A stretch of 32,431 nt of DNA from Gulosibacter macacae (GTDB taxonomy: Bacteria; Actinomycetota; Actinomycetes; Actinomycetales; Microbacteriaceae): the NCBI RefSeq assembly GCF_003865375.1, contig NZ_RQVS01000020.1, forward strand, positions 1-32,431, in the 5' to 3' direction. This document shows, piece by piece, positions 8,017 to 15,310 of the stretch. The notes beneath the pieces are model-generated. The model was not told the DNA's origin and did no database searches. It saw only the letters and a list, made by a program, of their open reading frames with translations. A program made the translations under genes and the position numbers. Within the stretch, counting starts at the first letter, position 1. The number at the start of each line of letters is the position of its first letter.

Positions 8017-8958
8017 ATGTCGTTCAGCCCGATAACCCACATCCGCCACTTCGACCTCGCCGTGCCCGACTTCGATCAGCAGGTCGAGTTCTACAAGAAC
8101 CACTGGGGCCTGACCGTGCAGCACGACGACGGCGACGTCGTCTACTTCGCCGCCGAGGGCTCGCCCGAGCAATACATCACGCGCGTGCGCCGCTCGCCCG
8201 ACAAGCGGCTCGACCTGGTCGCCTTCGGCGCGGCGGATCGCGCCTCGGTCGACCGGCTTGCTCAAGAGCTCGGGTCCAAGGGCATCCGGCTCGTGTCCGA
8301 GCCCGGCGACCTGCAGACCCTCGGTGGCGGCTACGGCTTCCGGTTCTTCGACCTCGAGGGCCGCACCATCGAGGTGTCGGCGGAGGTCGAGACCCGCAAG
8401 CACCGCAAGATCGAGGAGCGCGAGTCGATCCCCGTGCGGCTCTCGCACGTCGTGCTCAACTCGTCGCAGCCCGAGAAGATGCTCGCCTGGTACGAGGAGC
8501 ACCTCGGATTCCGGCTTTCCGACACGCTGAACCACCCGCACGTCGGTGACCTGTTCTACTTCCTGCGCTGCAACTCGCAACACCACTCGATGGCGATCGC
8601 CCGCGGGCCGCACGCGTCACTCCAGCACGCGTCCTTCGAGCTGCGCGGGCTCGACGAGTACATGCGCGGGAGCGGGCGGATGATTCGCGCGGGGTACCGG
8701 AAGATCTGGGGCCCGGGCCGACACGCGGCCGGCGACAACACGTTCACCTACTTCGTCGACCCGAACGGCAACACGATGGAGATGACGACCGAGCTCGAGA
8801 TGATCGACGAGGACACCTGGCACCCGACGATCTTCGACGTGCAGGAGCCCGAGACTTCCGACCAGTGGGGCACCGGCGGCGACATGGACGAGTTCATCTC
8901 GAACGAGATGTTCAACGACTCCGACAACGCCCACCTCTTCGTCGCCCCTCCCGTGTGA
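8017..8958 (+). CDS. Type I extradiol ring-cleavage dioxygenase (VOC superfamily)
   Basis: This 313-residue two-domain vicinal-oxygen-chelate protein has the length and fold of BphC-type extradiol dioxygenases. The C-terminal domain keeps the iron ligands His144 (RLSHVVLN), His204 (LQHASFE) and Glu255 (NTMEMTTE). It also has a His189/His190 pair in the catalytic His position and Tyr245 before FVDPNGN. It should cleave a catechol next to its hydroxyls with Fe(II) and O2. I chose ATG 8017 because GGAG lies 6 bases upstream; an in-frame TTG at 8005 lacks support. It lies 17 bp after the hydroxylase gene, so hydroxylation and ring cleavage are co-transcribed. The ring-fission hydrolase expected next is not in this operon; FAH-family genes elsewhere may fill that role. 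Confidence 0.9.
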   Translation: MSFSPITHIRHFDLAVPDFDQQVEFYKNHWGLTVQHDDGDVVYFAAEGSPEQYITRVRRSPDKRLDLVAFGAADRASVDRLAQELGSKGIRLVSEPGDLQTLGGGYGFRFFDLEGRTIEVSAEVETRKHRKIEERESIPVRLSHVVLNSSQPEKMLAWYEEHLGFRLSDTLNHPHVGDLFYFLRCNSQHHSMAIARGPHASLQHASFELRGLDEYMRGSGRMIRAGYRKIWGPGRHAAGDNTFTYFVDPNGNTMEMTTELEMIDEDTWHPTIFDVQEPETSDQWGTGGDMDEFISNEMFNDSDNAHLFVAPPV

Positions 8959-8965
8959 GCCCACG

Positions 8966-9679
8966 GTGACCGTCCGACTGTCCTGCTTCGTGACTCCCGC
9001 GCCGCTGATTGCGGCGCGGGAGCGCGGTCTGCTCGACCATGTCGACCTCGTCGAGCTGCGCTCGAGCGGCAGCCCCGGACAACTGCGCGGTCTGCTCGAC
9101 GGTGAGCTCGACGGCGCGGTGACCGCGATGGACAATCTCTTCGCGTGGGTCGGGGCCGGCACCGAGCTCGCGCTCGTCGGCCAGGTCGAGCCGACCACGC
9201 CGCTCGCGTTCATCGCGCGCGGCGGGCTGCAAGACCTCACCGACCTTGCCGGCCGACGCGTCGCTGTCGACGCCTTCGACAACGGATTCTCCCTCGCCGC
9301 CCGTCACCTGCTCGCCGAGCACGGTATCGAGCCCGAGTGGCACGAGGTCGGTGGCGTGCGCGAGCGGTACGACGCGCTCATCGCCGGCACGACCGATGCC
9401 ACCCTGCTCGGGCCGCCGTTCGATGATGATGCCCTCGACGCCGGTTGCGAGCTCCTCGCCCGGGTGCAGGATTCGCATCCCGCGTTTCCTGGCCAGGGGC
9501 TCGTCGTGCGCGCCGACCGCCTCGGAGACCCCGAGGTCCGTGCCGTGCTCGGGGCGCTCGTGGCGGGCGGTCTGCTGCCCGTCGACCCCGCCGGTCTGGA
9601 CGTGCTCGTACGCATCCGTCGCGAACTCGGACTCCTCGCCGACGACGTCGGTTTTCCCACAATCCTCCGATCCCCTTGA
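8966..9679 (+). CDS. Cytosolic type 2 periplasmic-binding-fold (NMT1/SsuA-like) protein
   Basis: This 237-residue protein resembles NMT1/THI5/SsuA-type substrate-binding domains. Segments include FVTPAPLIAARERGLLD, then GELDGAVTAMDN, then a DLAGRRVAVDAFDNGFSLAARHLL hinge segment. The start is GTG 8966, only 7 bp after the dioxygenase stop. There is no signal peptide or lipobox and no permease or ATPase in this operon, so the product is predicted to be cytosolic. Proteins with this fold but no transport role include 4,5-dihydroxyphthalate decarboxylase and thiamine-precursor enzymes. It could be an enzyme acting on the pathway or a small-molecule carrier or sensor. Function is unknown. Confidence 0.75.
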   Translation: MTVRLSCFVTPAPLIAARERGLLDHVDLVELRSSGSPGQLRGLLDGELDGAVTAMDNLFAWVGAGTELALVGQVEPTTPLAFIARGGLQDLTDLAGRRVAVDAFDNGFSLAARHLLAEHGIEPEWHEVGGVRERYDALIAGTTDATLLGPPFDDDALDAGCELLARVQDSHPAFPGQGLVVRADRLGDPEVRAVLGALVAGGLLPVDPAGLDVLVRIRRELGLLADDVGFPTILRSP

Positions 9680-9689
9680 AAGGTCAACG

Positions 9690-10976
9690 ATGACGAACCC
9701 TGCTGCCGTACTCTCCACGCCCTGGAAGATCAACGGCCTCACGATCAAGAACCGCTTCGTACTCAGCCCCATGGCGGTGCTGCAACCGACCGAGGACGGC
9801 CGGCCGAGCGATCAGTCGATCGCATTCCTTGCGCGGCGCGCCCAGGGGGGTGCCGGGCTGCTCATGGTGGGCGGCGGCGCCGCGACCGCGCGTGGTGTCG
9901 CGGAGGCCCCGTTCCAGCCGCTCATGCGCTCCGACGACGATCGATTCATTCCCGGTCTCAAGCGTCTCGTCGATGCCGTCCACGAGTATGACGTTCCGGT
10001 GATCCATCAGATCTTCCCCAGTTTCGGTGCCATGGGCATCCCCGGCGAAGGGCGGACCACCCGAGCCGCGAGCCCGAAGCCCGTGCACATGGGGGCACCC
10101 CGACTGCCGAACGGTTTCTACATCCCCGGCGGGCGCACGAACCCGACGCCGGTCGAGATCACGAAGGACGAGATCCGCGAGGTGCAGGAGGCCACGGTCG
10201 CCGCCGTCCGCCGCTGCAAGGATGCGGGCTTCGATGGCATCGAGCTGGGGGCGCACATGCGGTACCTCTACTCGTCGTTCCTTTCGCCGCGCACGAACTG
10301 GCGCACCGACGAGTACGGTGGATCGGCCGAGAACCGTGCCCGCATTCTCGTCGACACGATCCGTGCCCTTCGCGCAGAGGTCGGCGACGACTACCCGATC
10401 GGTGTCCGGATGAGCGTCAACGATCACCTTCCCGACGGTCAGGGCCCCAAGGGGTACGCGGAGGTCGCCCAGTTCATCGCTGCGGCGGGCGTCGACTACA
10501 TCGCGCTAACCGACGGCAACTACGAGTCGATGGATGCGAACCTGCCACGCGAATCGGGGGCGATCCTCAGTCACGGCGAGGCGCAGATCTTCCGCGAAGC
10601 GCTACCGGATGTGCCGCTGCTCATCAGCAGCACCTACGACCCGCAGCAAGCGGCCGACGCGGTGGAATCCGGCATCGTCGATGGCTTCATGCTCGCGCGC
10701 CAGTTGCTCGCCGACCCCGACTTCCCGAACAAGGTGATGACCGGGCGCACGAACGACATCATCTGGTGCGACCACAACAACTCGTGCCTTCGCCGTCTCA
10801 TCTTCAACGTGCCGGTGACGTGCTCGAAGAACCGCGAGACCGGGCGCGAGTCGGGCGCAGCGGCGCGCAAGGCGACCCTGCAGCAGAACGTGCTCGTCGC
10901 GGCAGCCGGCAATCCGGCGCTCATGGGCATCGCCGACAAGCTCGCGTCGGCGAAGAACCGGAAGGCGAACGCATGA
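9690..10976 (+). CDS. Old Yellow Enzyme-family flavin oxidoreductase, single TIM-barrel domain
   Basis: This 428-residue protein covers only the FMN TIM-barrel of the 2,4-dienoyl-CoA reductase / 2-enoate reductase group; the C-terminal flavin and NAD domains are absent. Recognisable parts are WKINGLTIKNRFVLSPM (12-28), GIELGAHMRYLYSSFLSPRTN (183-203), DEYGGSAENRAR (207-218) and a GFMLARQLLADPDFPNK segment (332-348). The iron-sulfur motif is odd: Cys360, Cys366 and Cys378 remain, but the usual C-x2-C-x3-C-x11-C pattern is not reproduced, so the cluster may be lost or altered. It probably reduces a conjugated double bond or demethylates a small substrate (family inference). GAAAGG precedes ATG 9690. 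It overlaps the next gene by ATGA. Confidence 0.86.
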   Translation: MTNPAAVLSTPWKINGLTIKNRFVLSPMAVLQPTEDGRPSDQSIAFLARRAQGGAGLLMVGGGAATARGVAEAPFQPLMRSDDDRFIPGLKRLVDAVHEYDVPVIHQIFPSFGAMGIPGEGRTTRAASPKPVHMGAPRLPNGFYIPGGRTNPTPVEITKDEIREVQEATVAAVRRCKDAGFDGIELGAHMRYLYSSFLSPRTNWRTDEYGGSAENRARILVDTIRALRAEVGDDYPIGVRMSVNDHLPDGQGPKGYAEVAQFIAAAGVDYIALTDGNYESMDANLPRESGAILSHGEAQIFREALPDVPLLISSTYDPQQAADAVESGIVDGFMLARQLLADPDFPNKVMTGRTNDIIWCDHNNSCLRRLIFNVPVTCSKNRETGRESGAAARKATLQQNVLVAAAGNPALMGIADKLASAKNRKANA

Positions 10977-11674
10977 ATCAGCAGCCGGCCTACAAGCTTG
11001 TCATCCTGCTCGCTCGCGACCCCCAACGCGACCGCCACGACTTCGCCGCGGAGTTGCTCGAACTCGAGCGCACCGCCCCGATCGCCGCCGCCGGGCTGTT
11101 GCGCAGCGTCGTCACGACCGGTCTCGCCGCGGTGGACCCGGCCGACGAATCGCCGTTCGACGCCGCGATCGAGACCTGGTGGGCACGTAAAAACGATGCC
11201 GCCGACTGGGTCGTGTCGCGTGCCTTCGAGTACGAGTGGCTCGCGCCACGGATGCGGCTGCTCGCAGCGTTGCCGCATGCCATCGCCGGCGAGCCGGGTC
11301 GGCGCTGGGAGGCGGAGGAGCCGTACCCGGAGGGCGCCGTGCAGCTCATCGCGCTCACCACCGCCGTGCGTTCACTGCGGAAGGACGAGTTCGCGACCGC
11401 GTACGCGCGGCACGCCGACCTCGCGCTCGCAGGTGAGGAGTCGACGGCACGCATCGCCAGCCTCGAGTTCACGACCGCTCCGCTGGCACCGCCGTCGCGA
11501 TTCAGCGCCGACCGCGATGACGGCGTCGGCACGATCGTGTTCGCTTCGGCCGACGCGCTCGCCGCTGAAGTCGCGAGCGAGCACTACCGAGACGTCGTCG
11601 CCCCCGACGCGGCGGCGTTCAGCCACGCAGCCAACTCGGATGTGATGGTCGGGACGCCGACCGTCATCGCCTGA
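10973..11674 (+). CDS. EthD-like protein with two ferredoxin-fold repeats
   Basis: This 233-residue protein begins YKLVILLARDPQRDRHDFAAEL, the layout of an EthD (dimeric alpha-beta barrel) domain. A second similar unit occurs around residues 120-150 (LIALTTAVRSLRKDEFATAYARHADLA). EthD-type proteins are small accessory factors or enzymes often found in aromatic and ether catabolic operons. The start overlaps the stop of the flavin oxidoreductase by ATGA, so the two are translationally coupled and may work together. A strong bidirectional terminator follows. The EthD assignment comes from pattern only and is moderately sure; catalytic activity is unknown. Confidence 0.62.
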   Translation: MNQQPAYKLVILLARDPQRDRHDFAAELLELERTAPIAAAGLLRSVVTTGLAAVDPADESPFDAAIETWWARKNDAADWVVSRAFEYEWLAPRMRLLAALPHAIAGEPGRRWEAEEPYPEGAVQLIALTTAVRSLRKDEFATAYARHADLALAGEESTARIASLEFTTAPLAPPSRFSADRDDGVGTIVFASADALAAEVASEHYRDVVAPDAAAFSHAANSDVMVGTPTVIA

Positions 11675-11689
11675 TCCCTGACGATGGCA

Positions 11690-11727
11690 CAAGGGGGCGG
11701 GCACCTGGATCGGTGCCCGCCCCCTTG
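11690..11727. terminator. Strong bidirectional terminator
   Basis: A perfect 16-bp inverted repeat (11690-11705 and 11712-11727) has a 6-base TGGATC loop. AA on one side and TT on the other lie at the stem ends. It separates the convergent hydroxylase operon (ends 11674) and ABC importer operon (ends 11745). Confidence 0.9.
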
Positions 11728-11744
11728 CTCGTGCCGCGAGCGCG

Positions 11745-12569
11745 TCAGTTCGCGGCCGTGCTGCCCGCACTCGCGCGCATGATCATCTTGTGGATTCGCT
11801 CGCGCAACTCGAGATAGTCGGGCCGTGCCTTGGTGGTGAGCTGGTCGCGATCCGGGCCGAGCGGCACCGGGATCGTGGCGGCGACCGAGGCGGGTCGCCC
11901 GAAGAGCACGACCACCTGATCGGCCAGATAGACGGCCTCGTCGATGTCGTGGGTGACGAGGACGATCGTGACGCCGAGCCGGTCGCGGATCGAGAGCATG
12001 AGGTCCTCGAGATCGGCGCGCGTCTGCGCATCGACCGACGCGAACGGCTCGTCCATGATGAGCACCTCGGGGCGGTAGGCGAGTGAGCGCGCGATCGCGG
12101 CGCGCTGCTGCATGCCGCCCGACATCTCCCACGGGTAGAGACGGCCGTTGCCGGCAAGGCCGACCTGCTCGAGCGCCTCGGCGACCCGTGCGTCACGCTC
12201 GGCTCGATCGAGTCGATAGCGTCGCAGCGGCAGCGCGATATTGGCGTCGACGCGCATCCAGGGCATCAGCGAACGGCTGTAGTCCTGGAAGACGACGGAC
12301 ACTTCGGCCGGCGGTTCGGTCACGACGCGACCGTCGACGCGTACTTCGCCCGAGGTCGGTTCGATGAGGCGCGCGAGGCAGCGCAGCAGCGTTGTCTTGC
12401 CGGTACCGGAGGGGCCGACGATGCAGACGAATTCACCGCGATCGGCCTTGAAGGCGAGGTCGCGGAGGACCTCTTTGTCTCCGTACGACTTGCCGAGTCC
12501 GATGGCCTCGAGCTGTGGGACATCGGTCGCCGTGGTGGTGTTCATGGTGGCGGTCACTTCCTCGTTCAT
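11745..12569 (-). CDS. ABC transporter ATPase, SsuB/TauB type
   Basis: This 274-residue ATP-binding subunit has all nucleotide-binding motifs: Walker A GPSGTGKT (52-59), Q-loop VFQDYSRSLMPW (93-104), signature MSGGMQQR (149-156), Walker B VLIMDEP (169-175) and H-loop His207. It energises the importer formed with the two permeases and lipoprotein encoded upstream, and acts on the inner face of the membrane. ATG 12569 overlaps the permease stop by ATGA. An alternative ATG at 12545 has GAGGAAG upstream and would remove eight non-conserved residues. Confidence 0.93.
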   Translation of the reverse strand: MNEEVTATMNTTTATDVPQLEAIGLGKSYGDKEVLRDLAFKADRGEFVCIVGPSGTGKTTLLRCLARLIEPTSGEVRVDGRVVTEPPAEVSVVFQDYSRSLMPWMRVDANIALPLRRYRLDRAERDARVAEALEQVGLAGNGRLYPWEMSGGMQQRAAIARSLAYRPEVLIMDEPFASVDAQTRADLEDLMLSIRDRLGVTIVLVTHDIDEAVYLADQVVVLFGRPASVAATIPVPLGPDRDQLTTKARPDYLELRERIHKMIMRASAGSTAAN

Positions 12570-13327
12570 GCGCGCGACAACCGGTGCCACGACAGGACGT
12601 AGTGCTCGACGACGAGCAGGATGATGTTGAGCAGGTAGCCGATGATGCCGAGCAGCAGCATGCCCGACCACATTTCGGGCAGCGAGAACTGACGCTGCGC
12701 CTGCAGGATGAAGAACCCCATTCCTGCTGACGAGCCGAGCATCTCGCTGGCGACCATGAGGATCACCGACACGGCGAGGCTGGCGCGGATGCCGGCGAAG
12801 ATCTGCGGGGCGGCGGCGGGGAGCACCATGCGGAAGATGCGGTCGACCGGTCGCACGCGGTTGGAGCGCGCGACATCGAGCACGGCGGGATGCACGCCGC
12901 GCACGCCGTCGATCGTGTTCAGCAGGATGGGCCACAGCGCGCCGAGGACGATCACCAGCACTCGCATGCCGAGGCCGAGACCGACGAGCTGGATCGCCAG
13001 CGGGAGCAGGGCGACGGCGGGGAGGTACCGGAGGAATTGCAGCGCGGGACCGACGGCGTTCGCGACCCGGCCATTGAGGCCGAGCGCGACCCCCAGCGAG
13101 ACGCCGAGCACGATCGAGATCCCGAGTCCGAGGCCGATCGCTGCCATCGAGGGCGCGACGTGCTCGGGCACGAGCGAGAAGATCCAGAGCTCGAGGAACG
13201 TCTCGAGGATCTCGGGGAGCGGGGGGAAGTAGATCGACGTGCTCGAGGCGCTCGCGAACCACCAAAGCGCGATGAGCACCACCGGCAGAACGAGGGGGAG
13301 CAGGAAGCGTCCGGCAAACGTTCTCAT
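12566..13327 (-). CDS. ABC transporter permease, SsuC/TauC type (first of two)
   Basis: This 253-residue integral membrane protein has about six hydrophobic segments. It carries the binding-protein-dependent transport signature near residues 155-195 (SNRVRPVDRIFRMVLPAAAPQIFAGIRASL), where the coupling helix meets the ATPase. The ATG start overlaps the previous permease stop by ATGA. Two different permeases suggest a heterodimeric pore; in SsuABC/TauABC systems a single permease normally forms a homodimer. Confidence 0.9.
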   Translation of the reverse strand: MRTFAGRFLLPLVLPVVLIALWWFASASSTSIYFPPLPEILETFLELWIFSLVPEHVAPSMAAIGLGLGISIVLGVSLGVALGLNGRVANAVGPALQFLRYLPAVALLPLAIQLVGLGLGMRVLVIVLGALWPILLNTIDGVRGVHPAVLDVARSNRVRPVDRIFRMVLPAAAPQIFAGIRASLAVSVILMVASEMLGSSAGMGFFILQAQRQFSLPEMWSGMLLLGIIGYLLNIILLVVEHYVLSWHRLSRA

Positions 13328-14133
13328 GCGTGCTCCTTGCGATGTGCGGGGTGCCAGCGCAAGACGACCGACTCGAGGCGCTCAAACAAGGCGTTGATGC
13401 CGACTCCGAGCAGGCCGGCGAGCAGGATGTAGGCATACATCGTCGGGGTCGCGTCGCCGAGGCCGGCCATCACGATCGACTTGCCGATGCCGTCGGCGGG
13501 GATGACGATCTGAGCGCTGATGGTGACGAGCAGGCAGATCGCCGCGGCGAGCCGCACGCCCGTCGCGATGTACGGCGCCGCAGAGGGGAGCAGGAGCCGG
13601 AAGAACCGGTCGAACGGACGGACCCGGAACGACGTGAAGGTGTCGCGCGCGACGGGGTCGGTGTCGCGCGCGCCGTACACGGTCTGCATGATCACCGCCC
13701 ACACGGCGCCGAATGCCGCGAGCAGCACCGTGCTCGGCAATTTTGACCCGAAGAGCAGCACGACGAGGGGCACGAGCACGAGCGCCGGGATGGTGCGCAT
13801 GAAATCGAGGACGAATGAGGAGATCCGATAGGCGAGGCGGCTCATGCCGAGGGGCAAGCCGATGACCACGCCGAGCACGACGGCGATGCTGAAACTGATG
13901 CCCCAGCTCGCGATCGTCAAGCCGAGCGGCTGCCAGATGGCGCCGGTCGCGATTTCGGTGACGAGCGCGCTCACGACCGCGGGCGGAGTGGGCACAGCGC
14001 CGATCGAGCCGGCCGCAGCGGCGAGCCACCAGACGGCGACGAGTCCGGCGAAGACCAGCACCTGGGCGAGCCGCCCTCGTCCGCGGGGCCGGACGCGGCC
14101 CCGCGGACGAGGGCGGACGATCGCGGTGGTCAC
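13324..14133 (-). CDS. ABC transporter permease, SsuC/TauC type (second of two)
   Basis: This 269-residue membrane protein has an Arg/Pro/Gly-rich cytosolic N-terminus (residues about 7-22). About six hydrophobic segments follow, with the family coupling-loop signature (SFRVRPFDRFFRLLLPSAAPYIATGVRLAA). The start is GTG 14133, which overlaps the stop of the solute-binding lipoprotein by GTGA. A longer reading to 14208 would run into the lipoprotein gene and is rejected. The basic N-terminus is encoded by a perfect 20-bp inverted repeat, so its sequence may be shaped by RNA structure rather than protein function. Confidence 0.9.
   Translation of the reverse strand: MTTAIVRPRPRGRVRPRGRGRLAQVLVFAGLVAVWWLAAAAGSIGAVPTPPAVVSALVTEIATGAIWQPLGLTIASWGISFSIAVVLGVVIGLPLGMSRLAYRISSFVLDFMRTIPALVLVPLVVLLFGSKLPSTVLLAAFGAVWAVIMQTVYGARDTDPVARDTFTSFRVRPFDRFFRLLLPSAAPYIATGVRLAAAICLLVTISAQIVIPADGIGKSIVMAGLGDATPTMYAYILLAGLLGVGINALFERLESVVLRWHPAHRKEHA
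14071..14116 (-). repeat. Perfect 20-bp inverted repeat inside the permease 5' coding region
   Basis: Arms 14071-14090 and 14097-14116 are perfect reverse complements with a 6-base loop. On the transcript the hairpin begins 14 bases after the lipoprotein stop codon and spans about codons 6-21 of the permease. Such a stem could block 3' exonucleases and raise binding-protein mRNA over permease mRNA, as known for binding-protein operons with intercistronic stems. It could also attenuate transcription or lower permease translation. Confidence 0.85.
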
Positions 14134-15110
14134 GGCTTGTGCCAGATCAGGCCCGAGGTGTCGAACTCCTCCTCGATGAAGCCGTACTTGACGAGGATGG
14201 CACTCCATGCCTCCAGATCCTCAACGCTCAGGGATGAGTCGTAGCGGCCGAGCACCGCGTTCTCGATCGCGGCTTCCGAGAGCGTGGTGAACTCTGGCAG
14301 CACCGCACGGACCGACTCCGGGTTGTCGTTCGAGAAGTCAGCGGCCTCTTGGATCGCGGCGGTGAAGCGTTCGATCGCCTCGGCGTTGGCGCCGAGGTAG
14401 CTTTCGCTCGCGACCCACGTCATCGCGTTCATCCCCCCGATGCCCTCGGTGAACGGTTGCGCGACGACCTCGAGTCCCGCGGCCTTCGCGTTCGACAGGA
14501 ACGGGTCGACGATGAACGCGGCGTCGACGCGTCCCGCCTCGACCGCAGCGACCATGTCGGGGTAGGCGAGTTCGACGAAGTTCACGCTCGCAAGATCGAC
14601 GCCCGCCTCGTCGAGCAAGACGCGCGTGGCGAGCTCGGGGCCCGACTTGAGGCCGACGATCGCGATCGTCGTGCCGGCCAGGTCGGTGACGTCGGAGATA
14701 CCGCTGTCCGGCTTGACGACGATCGCGGTCGTGTCCTCCGCGGGGTCGGTCGGATAGCGGTCGCTGCCGCTCACGATCTGGATCGGCAGGCCCTTGGAAC
14801 CGGCGGTCACGGCGGCGACGGCGTTGATGAGCGCGACCTGGAGTTCACCGTTGATGAGCGAGGGGATCGCGGTCGACGTGTTCTGCACGACCACCGGGGT
14901 CACGTCCAGGCCGTGACGTTCGAAGATCCCTTCTTCGATGCCGACGTAGACGTTGGCGGCATTGATGATCGGGGTGATGCCCACGTTGATCGCGATGACA
15001 TCGTCGGCGCCGGCATCTGGCGTCGAAGGGGAGGTGCCCGCGGAGCAGCCCGTGAGGGCGAGCAGGGCCGCGGCAGCTGCGGCGAGCGCGGTGAGGCGAG
15101 TTCTGAGCAC
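14130..15110 (-). CDS. ABC transporter solute-binding lipoprotein, SsuA/TauA/NMT1 type
   Basis: This 326-residue binding protein starts with a lipoprotein signal: MLRTRLTALAAAA..., then lipobox LTGC with Cys22 as the lipidation site. It is therefore anchored outside the membrane. The mature part is a type 2 binding fold (INVGITPIINAANVYVGIEEGIFERHGLDV..., DLAGTTIAIVGLKSGPELATR...). It captures the substrate for the two permeases and ATPase encoded next. The start is GTG 15110 with AAGGAG upstream. Operator site 3 is 75 bp upstream, so import is probably co-regulated with the catabolic operons. The family transports sulfonates, nitriles and aromatic acids; the ligand here is not predictable. 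Confidence 0.92.
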   Translation of the reverse strand: MLRTRLTALAAAAAALLALTGCSAGTSPSTPDAGADDVIAINVGITPIINAANVYVGIEEGIFERHGLDVTPVVVQNTSTAIPSLINGELQVALINAVAAVTAGSKGLPIQIVSGSDRYPTDPAEDTTAIVVKPDSGISDVTDLAGTTIAIVGLKSGPELATRVLLDEAGVDLASVNFVELAYPDMVAAVEAGRVDAAFIVDPFLSNAKAAGLEVVAQPFTEGIGGMNAMTWVASESYLGANAEAIERFTAAIQEAADFSNDNPESVRAVLPEFTTLSEAAIENAVLGRYDSSLSVEDLEAWSAILVKYGFIEEEFDTSGLIWHKP

Positions 15111-15184
15111 GGGGTGACACTCCTTCGTGTCGTTGCGGCGGGGGACGTGCGTCCACGGGCCGAATCATTTGGCGCGGACCATTA

Positions 15185-15199
15185 GGTACGGCACGTATC
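15185..15199. promoter_or_regulatory. Predicted operator, site 3 (GGTACG-GCA-CGTATC)
   Basis: This is the same 15-bp inverted repeat as site 1 with one arm mismatch. It lies in the promoter region of the ABC importer operon. On the minus strand two overlapping TATGAT -10-like elements lie immediately upstream (15197-15207 on the + strand), so a bound protein would cover the promoter. Confidence 0.68.
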
Positions 15200-15221
15200 A
15201 TATCATAAGTTTGTGTCCCTG

Positions 15222-15248
15222 CGCCGTGCCCCCATTCACGGCGAATGG
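15222..15248. terminator. Alternative hairpins between the two ABC operons
   Basis: Two competing stems occur: CGCCGTG (15222-15228) with CACGGCG (15237-15243), and CCATTC (15232-15237) with GAATGG (15243-15248). They lie about 65 bp downstream of the end of the ribose-type operon on the minus strand and before the importer promoter. They may mark transcription termination. The remainder of the 15111-15310 gap holds operator site 3 and nothing else clear. Confidence 0.35.
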
Positions 15249-15310
15249 CGTGAGCGAGCGGGGCAGGTGCCGTCGCCGATCCCCGCCCCACCTGAATATC
15301 CCCGTGCCGC

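Noticed and set aside
13324-14208. Longer permease start at 14208
   Set aside because: It would overlap the lipoprotein gene by 79 bases; GTG 14133 gives a GTGA overlap and a normal N-terminus.
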